Assembly: GCF_032854445.1 (NCBI RefSeq)
Contig: NC_088305.1
Location: forward strand, 23,102,955 to 23,166,954
DNA length: 64,000 nt
Direction: 5' to 3'
From: Liolophura sinensis
Lineage: Eukaryota; Mollusca; Polyplacophora; Chitonida; Chitonidae
Part shown: one piece after another, positions 12,181 to 21,349 of the stretch
Layout: every line of letters starts with the position of its first letter
How positions within the stretch are numbered: position 1 is the stretch's first letter
Notes under the pieces: generated by a model
Database searches by the model: none
Seen by the model: the letters and a program-made list of their open reading frames with translations, nothing else
Told to the model about the DNA's origin: nothing
Position numbers and translations under genes: made by a program

Positions 12181-12429
12181 ATGCCACCGCCTCGAAATAC
12201 TACCTTAAATCCTTTTAACATAACTACGTGCGCTAAAGCCGTAGGTTTGCCCATTGGAAAGAATGTGAGACTAACAGCGAGCATGTATAGAGATAGCCCA
12301 CGTATTGACATCAGAAAGTTTGTGAGCGACAAACCTACTAGGATAGGTATAGGACTGGGAATTAACCAATGGATAGCTCTGAAAGAACACGTGAGAATCA
12401 TAGACAAGGCCTTAAAAATACATGACTAG
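12181..12429 (+). CDS. Polinton PC4-like ssDNA-binding protein
   Basis: About 82 residues from MPPPRNTT. The frame is open further upstream (from 12103), but the proline-rich Met at 12181 gives the better family length. The second half matches PC4/Sub1 in order: GLPIGKNVRL, a short turn, RIDIRKFV, a loop, RIGIGLGINQWIALKEH and a closing helix. PC4 proteins bind single-stranded DNA as dimers, so a role in element replication or transcription is plausible. The frame is intact, unlike most neighbours. A gypsy-derived fragment follows before the next element gene. Confidence 0.7.
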   Translation: MPPPRNTTLNPFNITTCAKAVGLPIGKNVRLTASMYRDSPRIDIRKFVSDKPTRIGIGLGINQWIALKEHVRIIDKALKIHD

Positions 12430-12756
12430 TTATCCTAGTCACAGTTGACGGCTGGGCTCACGTGCGACATGCTGGTGACCTTCCCTTTATTCCGTCAGTT
12501 ATTTGTGAGGAGGCCTAGAAAACATGACTGGCTGGACATGGTGTCCATGGTCACATCCCTTCAATCGTACAAGGCAGTATTGTTATGTGAACAACTGCCG
12601 TTAGCTTCTAAATTTAGCTTGCCACTGTTTACATATGCTGAGTTGAGGGCTTGCTGTCTGCCTCTGCCTTAGAATGTTCCAGAATACGCTCAGTTCGGGG
12701 CCAGTTTGTTTACAAGTGTTCAAGAATTTTCTTATTCTAGAAAATTCCACAAGTAT
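12430..12756. other. Unassigned sequence between PC4-like gene and gypsy fragment
   Basis: Not obviously Polinton or coding. It may be the 5' flank or a remnant LTR of the gypsy fragment, but I found no matching copy on its right side to prove an LTR. Confidence 0.35.
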
Positions 12757-13730
12757 GTGTTAACTATTATGGGTACAGCAACCAGATTTCCCTAGGCTGT
12801 TCCTTTAAGGAATATAAACACCAAGTCTGTTGTCAAAGCTTTAACAAACTTTTTTACTCTCTTTGGTTTACCCAAATCCATACAGTCTGATCAAGGTTCA
12901 AACATTATGTCTGGTGTTTTTCAGCAAGTTATGTACCAGTTAGGCATTAAACAATTAAACAAGTCTTCTGCCTACCACCCAGAAAGTCAAGGTGCAATTG
13001 AAAGATTTCACCGAACATTAAAGAACATGATTAAGACTTATTGTTATGACACAGAGAAAGACTGGGATGAAGGTATTCCATTTCTTATGTTTGCTGTTCC
13101 AGAGTCAGTACAAGAATCATTGGGTTTCAGTCCATTTGATTTAGTATTTGGACATACTGTTAGAGGACCATTGTTAATTTACAAGGAACAGTCTCTCAAT
13201 GATGACATAAGTAATGTAAATCTTTTAGATTATGTATCTGGTTTTCGTGCTGACCTTGTCAGAGCATCTGAATTGGCTAAAGTCAATCTTGAATGTACTC
13301 AGAAGAATATGAAACGTAGATATGATGAGAAATCTGTTGTTCGGCCATTTTAACCTGGTCAGAAAGTTTTAGTATTGTTACCTGTACCTGGTAAATGCTT
13401 TGATGTCAGATATTTTGGTCCATATGTTGTTGACAACTTGATCCTAAACTGCAACATCTGGAGTCCATTCAGCAACAGCAACTGTCTGAACTTGTTTATG
13501 AGTTTTCACATTTGTTTCCGGATGTACCATCAAGAGCTGATGACATTTTTCACGATGTTGCTGTAGGTGCTGTTTTGCTCCAGGAAGACAATCTTGGTGT
13601 TGATCATCCAATTTGTTTCTTTTCCAATAAACTTAATAAGGTTCAGAGAATTTATTCAACTGTTGAAAAGGAATGTTTGTCTGTTATTTTAGCTCTGCAA
13701 CACTTTGAAGTTTATGTAACAGCTTCGAGT
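12757..13730 (+). pseudogene. Ty3/gypsy integrase and RNase H remnants
   Basis: Retroviral-type integrase core: a VLTIMGTATRFP start, NTKSVVKALTNFFTLFGLPK, SIQSDQGSN, SSAYHPESQGAIERFHRTLK and ESLGFSPFDLVFGH. A stop falls early (TAG near 12793). After about 13440 comes an 'LFPDVPSRADD-HDV' segment, which in gypsy elements lies ahead of reverse transcriptase. It is joined directly to an RNase H stretch (AVGAVLLQED, CFFSNKLNKVQRIYSTVEKECL). Reverse transcriptase itself is missing, so an internal deletion has fused the flanking parts. The fragment lies inside the Polinton and is dead. Confidence 0.8.
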
Positions 13731-14370
13731 ATGTATGTATTGTTTAACATACATTGTAAGTAGAAAAAAGTTAGGAAAATTATATAAGACCTATGAAAAC
13801 AGGTCAAAGGAGGAGAAAGTAGAGTTATTGAGAGCCTTTAATGCTTTCGCTGTGTGTTACTTTAGTAGGCCTTTTGTGCTGAATTTTGATGTCTTTATAG
13901 CCTCTGGCTTTGTTGTATCCTATCTCCACCGAGCACGTTTCAGTCTGAACTTGTACATTTAATTTGTGCTCTTGTGTACACAGTGCTTATTAGTACACGG
14001 GCCCTGTCCGTGGAATTTTGTGTATATTTCGTCATACACTCAGTTATACTGTGGATTTCCCCTCTTGTGAATATTGCCTCTGTGCATTTATGCCTGTGTG
14101 GTTTTCTGTTTGTGGAATTGTGGAATATATGCGTCCGTTTGGACTTGACACCGTTGTACATGTAAGTACTTTAGTATTTGTATAGATATTGCTATCCTTT
14201 CTTGTTAAACTTAAGTGCTTTAGTATTTGTATAAGTCCTGTTATCTGTTCTTGTTAAAACTAATAAATTGTTGAAAAATAAAATCTGCTGGTTTTGGTTA
14301 CTTTTTTGTGCGGCTAAACTGTCGTGTATTTTGAACAAGCCATCTCTTTATAATACAGACAGTTTGGGTC
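13731..14370. other. Possible gypsy 3' flank or LTR remnant
   Basis: AT-rich sequence containing a polyadenylation-type AATAAA near 14278 and T/G-rich stretches. It could be the 3' end of the gypsy insertion. No second copy or target duplication was identified, so the right boundary with Polinton DNA (somewhere near 14350-14400) is uncertain. Confidence 0.35.
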
Positions 14371-14543
14371 GTAGCAGTATTGAACGAGACGTTTAGTGAT
14401 GATGTTGTCAACCACAGGAGATTAGTCGTACTACATGCGTATACACTGGCTGTATGCAATAATTCGCCAGATGAGGGATGCGAACAGATCTGGAGATATT
14501 ATATAAACCTGCAGAACGGTACTAAACCTATCAGTAGGTAACG

Positions 14544-15158
14544 ATGGACGTTACGTTAAGACATCCCTTTACATCTATCATATCTGGACCTAGTGCATGT
14601 GGAAAATCATAATTCGTCAGGAGACTTATCCGTGACGCGTCTATTATAATCCAGCCACCCCCGGACAAAGTGATATGGTGCTATGGTGTATGGCAAAAAG
14701 GATATGCGGAGTGCAAAAACGTGGATTTTAGGGAAGGATTTAATTGCCTACAGGACATCGAAGCACCTGGCAACAAGCTATTGGTCATAGACGATTTGAT
14801 GATGGAGACTGACAGGATAGTGTCACAGCTTTTCACAAAACAATCCCATCACTGCTCCTGAAGTGTTATATACATAACACAAAACCTGTTCAGTAAAAAC
14901 AAAGAACAGAGAACTATCAATCTAAACACACATTACCTCGTGTTGTTTAAAAATCCAAGAGACGCCTCGCAGATCATGCATCTCGCCAAACAGATGTACC
15001 CTGGACACACACAGTTTATACAGGAAGCTTATAGGGACGCCACCTAGCAGCCTCACGGTTATCTTCTGGTGGACTTTAAACAGGACACACGTGAACATTT
15101 GAGGCTTCGAACAAACATTTATCCAGGTCAAATTCAGTATGTGTATCTGAAAATATAA
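14544..15158 (+). pseudogene. Polinton genome-packaging ATPase
   Basis: FtsK/HerA-type ATPase that would pump DNA into a capsid. About 204 codons, near family length. Walker A is GPSACGKS at residues 15-22, Walker B is LLVIDDLM, followed by the family segment SVIYITQNLF and a RDASQIMHLAKQMYP helix. In-frame stops at 14610 (directly after Walker A), 14859 and 15045 inactivate it, with no frameshift, so decay has been by point mutation. The short leader upstream (about 14400-14543) separates it from the gypsy-derived sequence. Confidence 0.85.
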
Positions 15159-15271
15159 TAAAAAGAAATGTTCACAAGATATTATCATCACTTTGTTATG
15201 AGTCATCATGTCCAAGACTGCGTAAGCACTCTGTTACTTTAAAGGCACTTTCTAAGGCTAATCCGAAACTC

Positions 15272-15538
15272 GTGAAAACAATACTAAGAGGGGCTGACAA
15301 GGAATTGATCTATAGTTTGTGCCAGTGCGCCTCGAATATCTTAAAAGGCAATGTACCGTTGAATAAGGCTCACAAATCGAAACTACAGCGACACAAGACG
15401 GGCTTGCGAAACCTGGCCAAGAAAAATACGAGCATTAAGAGAAGGAAACGCATACTGAAGAAAGGCAGATTTTTAGGAGCGCTGTTAGCACCCCTAGCCT
15501 TCATACTAGCACTTATCGTTTCTAAGGTATTAAATTGA
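15272..15538 (+). CDS. Polinton pX-like basic capsid-associated protein
   Basis: A small basic protein with a hydrophobic C-terminal segment. The family pattern visible is ILRGADKELIYSLCQCASNIL, a lysine-rich middle (HKSKLQRHKTGLRNLAKK) and a terminal LGALLAPLAFILALIVS. It is the Polinton/adintovirus protein usually compared with adenovirus pX. The same frame is open leftward without a stop to about 15190 (LRKHSVTLKALSKANPK), so the true N terminus is probably upstream of the first ATG at 15272. It ends two bases before the ATG of the next gene. Confidence 0.7.
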   Translation: MKTILRGADKELIYSLCQCASNILKGNVPLNKAHKSKLQRHKTGLRNLAKKNTSIKRRKRILKKGRFLGALLAPLAFILALIVSKVLN

Positions 15539-15540
15539 CC

Positions 15541-16142
15541 ATGGAGCACGTGAAAAAGATGGCTTTAATAGAGCCCAAGTTGTTGCAGGCGTTACAACAA
15601 CAACAAATACCTATCAATAGCACTCTATCGATGATGCAGAGCCTAGACAGAGACATGGGGCCTGTGCTTCGACGGAATAATATAACGGAGCGTGAAAAAG
15701 TTAGAATGTACAATGATGCGTTACAGAAATACCTCACATTTGAAAACCAGAGAACATCGTCAATTAACCCCCTACCCGTTAAAGTCGTACAAGACAGGTC
15801 AACTGACAACGCCGTGAATGAACTGTGCGGAGTAATATCGAGCGTGAAATAGTCGAGAGTGTACCAAAAACCATGCATAAAAAGGCCAGACAACTTATTG
15901 AGAGAATAAAGTCCAAGCCTTTGATGTCATGGAATGACAAAGTCGAGCTTATATATAAAGATAATACAATGCCTGACACTAACATTTCGGATTTGGTTAA
16001 TGACGTGCTGAGACATAGACGCCAGTTTACTCCCAGCCCCTCTAAAATACCGGTTTTCACACCTAGTCCCACGGGTACAGCGCGGTCTACTAGATCGGTC
16101 GAGACCACTCCCAGAACTAGATCTGGCAGACCAAACGCCTGA
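15541..16142 (+). pseudogene. Conserved Polinton ORF, frameshifted
   Basis: Begins with ATG at 15541, right after the pX-like gene. The first frame (to 15852) has the family-like segment KMALIEPKLLQAL and ITEREKVRMYNDALQKYL. The second frame (about 15825-16142) carries REIVESVPKTMHKKARQLIERI, ISDLVNDVLRHRRQF and a Ser/Thr/Pro-rich tail. The two are parts of one protein normally found between pX and the penton gene in Polintons. A frameshift near 15830 breaks it. Function in the family is not established to my knowledge. Confidence 0.7.
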
Positions 16143-16240
16143 AGTAGTCGAAATTCTAAGTTTTCTATTTTTTTGTTTACATTAAAGATAACCAATACCC
16201 ACAATCGCAGAGGTGTGCTCTAATACAGTTATAATTCGAT

Positions 16241-17262
16241 ATGTTCTACCTGACTCTACCGTCGAACAGCTCATTATTTTTTTTTTTTTTTTTTGATTGG
16301 TGTTTTACGCCGTACTCAAGAATATTTCACTTATACGACGGCGGCCAGCATTATGGTGGGTGGAAACCGGGCAGAGCCCGGGGGAAACCCACGACCATCC
16401 GCAGGTTGCTGACAGACCTTCTCACGTACGGCCGCCAGCATGAGCTGGACTTGAACTCACAGCGGCCGCATTGGTGAGAGACTCCTGGGTCATTACGCTG
16501 CGCTAGCGCTTTAACCGACTGAGCCATGGAGGCCCCAACAGCTCATTAGATTATGTTCCGAATAATACACTCACGAATTACATCACTAGATTACCCCGTC
16601 CACTAGAGCTTTACGGGCAGTGGGAAGTAGGAATAGTGAAGTTTCATTACCCATTTTCATGGTACAATGTACAATCCGACGAGTTATCGCTTATTTGTAT
16701 TTCGAAAACTGACGACGATGTCAAATCAGTGAAAATCACAGTGAGAGAGGGATATTATAATTGGGGCATAGCCTTCGTAGATGCACTCAATAATGAAATT
16801 CGAACAGCCCATCAAGACAGTATAAATCTGCGCTACGACAAGTTTAATCAGAAAGCCGTGTTGATATTTAATGATAATGCGAAGGTAGTGCTCAGCGATG
16901 CTTTGCAAGAAATACTGAGATTTACGGATAGCAAGTGCGCACCGGGGATACACATGAGCTCTGCTACATTAGACGTTAATAGGGGTATGGATTCTCTTTA
17001 CATATATCCCGATATGGTTCAGCCACACATAGTCGGAGATAAGCTCATGCCCCTGATGAGAAACGTACCTGTCCAGGGTAAACCGGGGCAGTCCATAGCC
17101 CACACATTCGAACATGTCAAGTATTTTCCCCTCCAAAATAACTCATTTTTCACAGTAGAAGTGGATATAAGAGACGATTCAGGGAAGAAAATACCATTGG
17201 AACGTGGGAAAGTGGTGGTGTCGTTACATTTCAGAAAACGCAGATCAACAAATTTTATATGA
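16241..17262 (+). pseudogene. Polinton minor capsid (penton-type) gene split by a SINE
   Basis: Starts MFYLTLPSNSS, the usual N terminus of this capsid family, and is cut after 12 codons by a SINE inserted at 16277-16536. Coding resumes after 16548 and is open to 17262. Later family features are FHYPFSWYNV, VREGYYNWG, a YDKFNQKAVLIF strand, IYPDMVQPHIVGD and the conserved C-terminal pattern EVDIRDDSGKKIPLERGK followed by VVVSLHFRK. The downstream part is free of stops, so the gene was probably intact until the SINE landed. It is the last gene before the right inverted repeat. Confidence 0.82.
16277..16536 (-). mobile_element. tRNA-derived SINE inside the capsid gene
   Basis: Read on the minus strand it begins GGGGCCTCCATGGCTCAGTC (A box), has the B box GAGTTCAAGTCC, and ends in an A-run (T-run 16277-16294 on plus). 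A perfect 12-bp target duplication AACAGCTCATTA flanks it at 16265-16276 and 16537-16548. Full length. Confidence 0.92.
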
Positions 17263-17398
17263 GAATGTCACCCTATTCAGATGCTGAATTTTACCAACGT
17301 TATCTCCCCTTGCAGTATGCGATTGGAACTTATTGCGCGATCATAACATTCATATATTTACATATCGCGATATTGACGTTCTAATATGTTGCGTCATG
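17263..17398. other. Polinton right subterminal region
   Basis: AT-rich, no gene seen. It lies between the capsid gene and the right inverted repeat. Confidence 0.5.
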
Positions 17399-17490
17399 CC
17401 TTGCTTCATCTTCCTATGTAATAAATTATGTCATATATTGCGTAATACGTTGCATAATCATAAGAGTTCCAGAGTAGCCCCTATACTATT
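17399..17490 (-). repeat. Polinton right terminal inverted repeat
   Basis: Reverse complement of 9519-9610 with a handful of changes. The target duplication AATCTG follows at 17491-17496. Confidence 0.9.
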
Positions 17491-17998
17491 AATCTGCACC
17501 ATTACCACAGTGTTAACGTTCAAATTGTTGTGGATGGGAAGTATAACATTCTCGACATTGTCACAAAATGGCCAGGGTCAACACATGACGCTCGAATTCT
17601 GGCTGAAAGTGGACTGAGACAGCTTTTTGAAAACCACCACACACCCATCGACAATCATCTGATCGGAGATAGCGGGTACCAATCTAAACGCTGGCTTCTT
17701 ACCTCTTTCCTCAGGCCACAACCCGGCCCTCAAACAAATTACAACAGGTATTAAAATATCACCTAACTGAGCTTTGTATCGCGAACATTGAGTTGTTTCC
17801 CTTGACATTCATTAGCGGCGCGCACTTTTCTGTACTTGGTAATTGATAGGAAATGTTGTTTTTTTTTGGAAAAAAATATATCTTCATTTCAAACACATGA
17901 GTTTTTATAAAGATGCATAATTACTGAAATGTAAACATTATAAGAGTTCATCGCAAAAAAATTGATGAAGAAGACATAAATCATTCCTCACAACAGGG

Positions 17999-18072
17999 GG
18001 GATAACTGGTATAGTGGTTAAGTTGGACCTTCTCATAATCTTGATATTCTGAGATCGAATCTCATTTGTGGG
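17999..18072 (+). tRNA. tRNA-Met(CAT)-like relic in the Harbinger intron
   Basis: Within the transposase intron. An A-box-like 'tggtatagtggttaag' and a B-box-like 'gatcgaatctc' are about 40 bases apart. The middle reads 'ttctcataatctt', like the anticodon loop of elongator tRNA-Met. Acceptor-stem pairing is poor, so I take it as a pseudogene or a SINE head, not a working tRNA. Confidence 0.35.
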
Positions 18073-18705
18073 AAGTTATATTTTTTGCAACTTTTTTTTT
18101 AAACTCTGGATAAAATTATTTGTTCGTTTTGTTACAGTTTAGGTCCAAAAACCGGACATGTAGTGTACTTGAAAGAGGTATAGGCCTGTTGAAGAGAAGA
18201 TTTCATGTATTGCATGGAGAAATAAGGATGTCACCGAACAAAGCCTGCCAAATAATTTTGGTATGCGCCGTTCTGCATAATATCTGCGAATTGAGACAAA
18301 TACCTCTTCCAGGTAATGAAGAGGAGGGTGAAAATTATGGAGTCGATCAACAAGGGGATGGTGACATTGCCCCAGATGCCAATGTTGAAGGCGTTCGATA
18401 CAGACAGCAATTTGCCGAAACTCATTTTTGAATTTATTATTGACTGATCGGCCTGTTGACAGTGACTTCTCCCTCTTTCACTCAGTCTCATGCTGCATGT
18501 GTTTTCTCAAAAAACATTGTGTTCAAAATAAGCCTCTGTTTTTGTTTAGCCCACCTACCCCATTATCTCATACTAGTGATATATTAAACTGTTATTCCTG
18601 TACACATCCAGTCGAATGAATATGTAAGTGCTAAATGCCCTTATCACAAACATCAAGGATCTGAGGAAGAAATGCAGTAAAGGTGGCACAATATTTTCAA
18701 TGAAT

Positions 18706-21083
18706 TTATTTTTCCTGATTTCTTTTTTGCAATTTCATTTCATAAAGCTGAATCTGAAGTTTGAGTTTTTTGATCTTAAGGTCCTGAATAATCTCGGCCT
18801 TGCTTGGGTTTGGAAGTGTTTCATGATGAACCACTGGTGCGACAGGTGAAGGTACCTCCACTAGATCCTGTAGATGGGTGATGTCCTCTGCCTGACTGGC
18901 ACTAGGGCGAGCATCCAAATATGTGATGGGCAAAGGCGCTGGTGGAAAGCATGGCATGTCAGTTGTGCCAAAATGTAGACATATACATTTATACAACTAT
19001 ACAAAACATACATACTATATCAAAAATACAGTTATACAACTATAGCTGACCCTTTAAAGAAACTTAAGTTGGTGGGACTTTTAAACAACAGATATAACCC
19101 AAGTCGAATAAAACGTAGCAATTGTTTTAAGAAAAACAAAAATTGGATTTTTGCTTAAACTTGCTTAACACAACATGTATCTGAAGCTCTGTGATAAATA
19201 CCACATTTTCCTCATTCATTTTAATTTATCACTGCACATTGCATTTTGAGAAAAATTACTTACTGAGATTCATTAAGTTGAATTAAGGTGAAATCTATGC
19301 CATCGCCAACTCTCCCAAGACAAACAGTGTTCTCCCCTAGAATGAACATCACCACCTCCGCGATAGCACTTAATGGCTTTAGTGATGGTCCTCCACCTGT
19401 AAAATAAAATTGTATATGTCCAAATAATAAGATCTTTCATCGTATTTGATCTCAAATCATTTTACACTTAGAGCTGATGATGAAATCAATAATCTTGACA
19501 ATAGGTTGTGTTATAAATAAAGATTATTTTTGAAAGTAAACGAATATGTACTACTAGTCAACTTGGGAAAAAAATTAATATGAAAAATCCTTTGAACTTT
19601 CGATTCAGTAAAAGATGACATTGAGTTGTTTAGAATTAAAACAAAATAATACAAATAGGCCAATGGGGTACAGATGGTCTCTTGGTCAAAGTTTGAAACA
19701 TGAACACATGAGAAGATAAAAGGTATGCAAGTGTTGGGACAGGTTAAATGGTCTGTTTGCTAGGAGAATATGATGCATAAATCACTTTTTATGTAACACA
19801 CAGAAAGTGATTTGTTTTGATTTATTTCATTCATTTGATTGGTGTTTTACGCCCTACTCAAGAATCTTTCACTTATACGACGGCGGCCAGCATTATAGTG
19901 GGAAGAAACCGGGCAGAGCCCGGGGGAAACCCATGGCCAACCGCAGGTTGCTGACAGACCTTCCCACGTACGGCCGGAAAGGAAGCCAGCATGAGCTGGA
20001 CTTGAACTCACAGCGACCGCATTGGTGAGAGGCTCCCAGGTCATTACGCAGCGCTAGCGCGATAACCAACTGTGCCACGGCGGCCTCGTGATTTGTTTTA
20101 TGCCATACTTCACAACATCTTGCTTATTGGATTAATCCTCACATATTCTAAAATTTCATTTATACACGTAATTCATTATGACATGAATCAGAATATAGGT
20201 CTGTTTCAATGAGTCTTTGTCTGTGGTAGTGCTCAGTATAAAACTGCTACTTGACTCAATGATAATTTTACATCTAGCATCCACAGTGTGGAAGTCTACA
20301 TATATTAGAGAAGTACCTAAATTTCCATTTTAAATTCAATAAATCAGTTTCCCTCGTACATAAATATTCTTAAGCTTAATAAATGAACTGCTTTCACTTA
20401 CTTTACAAAAATTTAGTCAATAAGGTTCATCATCCTAATTTAATGTGTCCTTCACTTTGATCATTTGCAATATTATTTTATCCAGTGCACTGCACTTCAT
20501 ACACCCTCAACTTCAAGTAAGAACTATGGTTTTAATTATACTCTGTGCCATTTTTGTTTTACTACAATGTTTAAATCCTAGTCAATGTTTAGCTGCATTT
20601 ATGAGAGATAATCGAGCCGACAGCTTTCCGGGTACAAACAGTTGAATTGGATTAGTTTTCAAAGGCAGTTCCGACGGTTGATTATTTCCAAAATAACTAC
20701 CGAAACTACAGTTTAGCTAGACTTGGTCTAATCTTACAAATATTAAATACCGTTACACTATTCCAATTAAATATTTTACATAAAATAATTTAAGTTTACA
20801 TACCCGTCGCACACTGCACTTTCTTGTAGGCCGAGATTTCCGATTTGGTTTGGGAGAAAATATTGTGCCACTTTTTCTCCACTTCTTCTTGTGACCGCTT
20901 GACGGCTGTGAAGGAGGCATTCAACCTGTCCGTCACCAACTTCCATGTAGTTTTTTTCTTTTCTGAGGTCAATCCTGGATCCAGCTTGCCCCTCAGTATG
21001 TCCTTGTATTGTGCCATGTAATTGGCCAGGCTCAAACACTCGTCGTTTGACAAGTTCGGCTTTCTTTTCCTTTTTTTCTCCAT
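18706..21083 (-). CDS. Harbinger Myb/SANT-like DNA-binding protein
   Basis: The second Harbinger gene, divergent from the transposase, thought to help it bind the element ends. Exon 1 (20805-21083) encodes a basic MEKKRKRK start and a trihelix domain with KTTWKLVTDRLNA and EEVEKKWHNIFSQTK. Exon 2 (19264-19396, AG/GTAAGT borders) begins with the TGGGPS motif of this family. Exon 3 (about 18706-18930) ends in a charged amphipathic helix, LKIKKLKLQIQLYEMKLQK, probably a coiled coil. Exon 1 and exon 2 join in frame. The exon 2-3 junction using the obvious sites does not keep frame, so either a small exon is missed or a mutation has broken it. A SINE lies in intron 1. Confidence 0.7.
19819..20087 (-). 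mobile_element. tRNA-derived SINE in the Harbinger element
   Basis: Full-length SINE of the same family as 16277-16536, flanked by a perfect 12-bp duplication GTGATTTGTTTT (19807-19818 and 20088-20099). It lies in intron 1 of the Myb-like gene. Confidence 0.9.
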
Positions 21084-21349
21084 TTCAGATTGTGTTTACA
21101 TCGAAATGTCGTCTGCTGCTTACGTGACATTATGATGTACCAAAATTATCTTTATTATTAGAGACCTCTCTCGTTGCTACGGGACACGCGTTTGAGAAAA
21201 ACTTATCTTTTAAGTATTTTCTTCTCTAAGAATCGTGTTAAGAAATTTTATGATTACATTCTTAAATATTTTCTTAGCTAAGGGTAACTTCTATACTTAA
21301 GTGTAAATTCTTGGCTAAATCTTAAGAATCTTTATTAATACGGGCCCTG

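Larger units (their letters stand above)
9519..17490 (+). mobile_element. Polinton/Maverick element, internally deleted
   Basis: Bounded by 92-bp inverted repeats and 6-bp target duplications, inserted in the Harbinger transposase gene. All recognisable genes read on the plus strand: PC4-like (9853), unknown (10421), integrase (10912), PC4-like (12181), packaging ATPase (14544), pX-like (about 15190), conserved Polinton ORF (15541) and penton-type capsid (16241). The total is 7,972 bp, including a gypsy-derived insertion of up to about 1.9 kb and a 272-bp SINE with its duplication. Typical elements are roughly 15-20 kb. DNA polymerase B, the adenain-like protease and the major capsid protein are not found. 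Most genes have stops or frameshifts, so it is a relic. Confidence 0.92.
9036..18431 (+). pseudogene. Harbinger transposase (HARBI1-type), split by a Polinton
   Basis: A DDE nuclease of the PIF/Harbinger family. The coding pieces are 9036-9518, then 17497-17747, then 18143-18431 after an intron of about 395 bp (GT at 17748, AG at 18141-18142). Visible family motifs are an N-terminal helical region, LRFLATGKMQ, VSQPTVSRAI, GAIDGTHV (first acidic residue), VNVQIVVDG, a STHDARIL segment, GDSGY (second Asp), the [12 protein letters not shown] region (Glu) and AVLHNIC near the end. A 7,972-bp Polinton sits between the VNR codons at 9512-9518 and the HHYHS segment, and the frame is continuous across the empty site. 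Two in-frame stops occur at 9189 and 9195. The gene is dead, but only modestly decayed. Confidence 0.9.
8858..21346 (+). mobile_element. Harbinger (PIF) DNA transposon with nested insertions
   Basis: The left end GGCCCGTATTCATCAAG and the right end (reverse complement GGCCCGTATTAATAAAG) are terminal inverted repeats. CTG flanks both ends (8855-8857 and 21347-21349), a 3-bp target duplication as expected for Harbinger. The paralogous locus near 33560 reads 'cagtctggttct' without insertion, giving the empty site. The element carries the usual two genes: a DDE transposase (plus strand) and a Myb-like protein (minus strand, at the other end). Its 12.5 kb length is explained by a Polinton inside the transposase gene and a SINE at 19819-20087. 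Without these it would be about 4.2 kb. Confidence 0.9.

Noticed and set aside
12445-12672. 75-codon frame as a possible Polinton protease
   Set aside because: No His/Asp/Cys protease motif, and the composition does not match the adenain family.
19847-20078. Short frames in SINEs (also 26349-26534, 27467-27652, 38649-38898)
   Set aside because: The same peptide recurs at every SINE of the family. This is the tRNA-derived sequence translated, not a gene.
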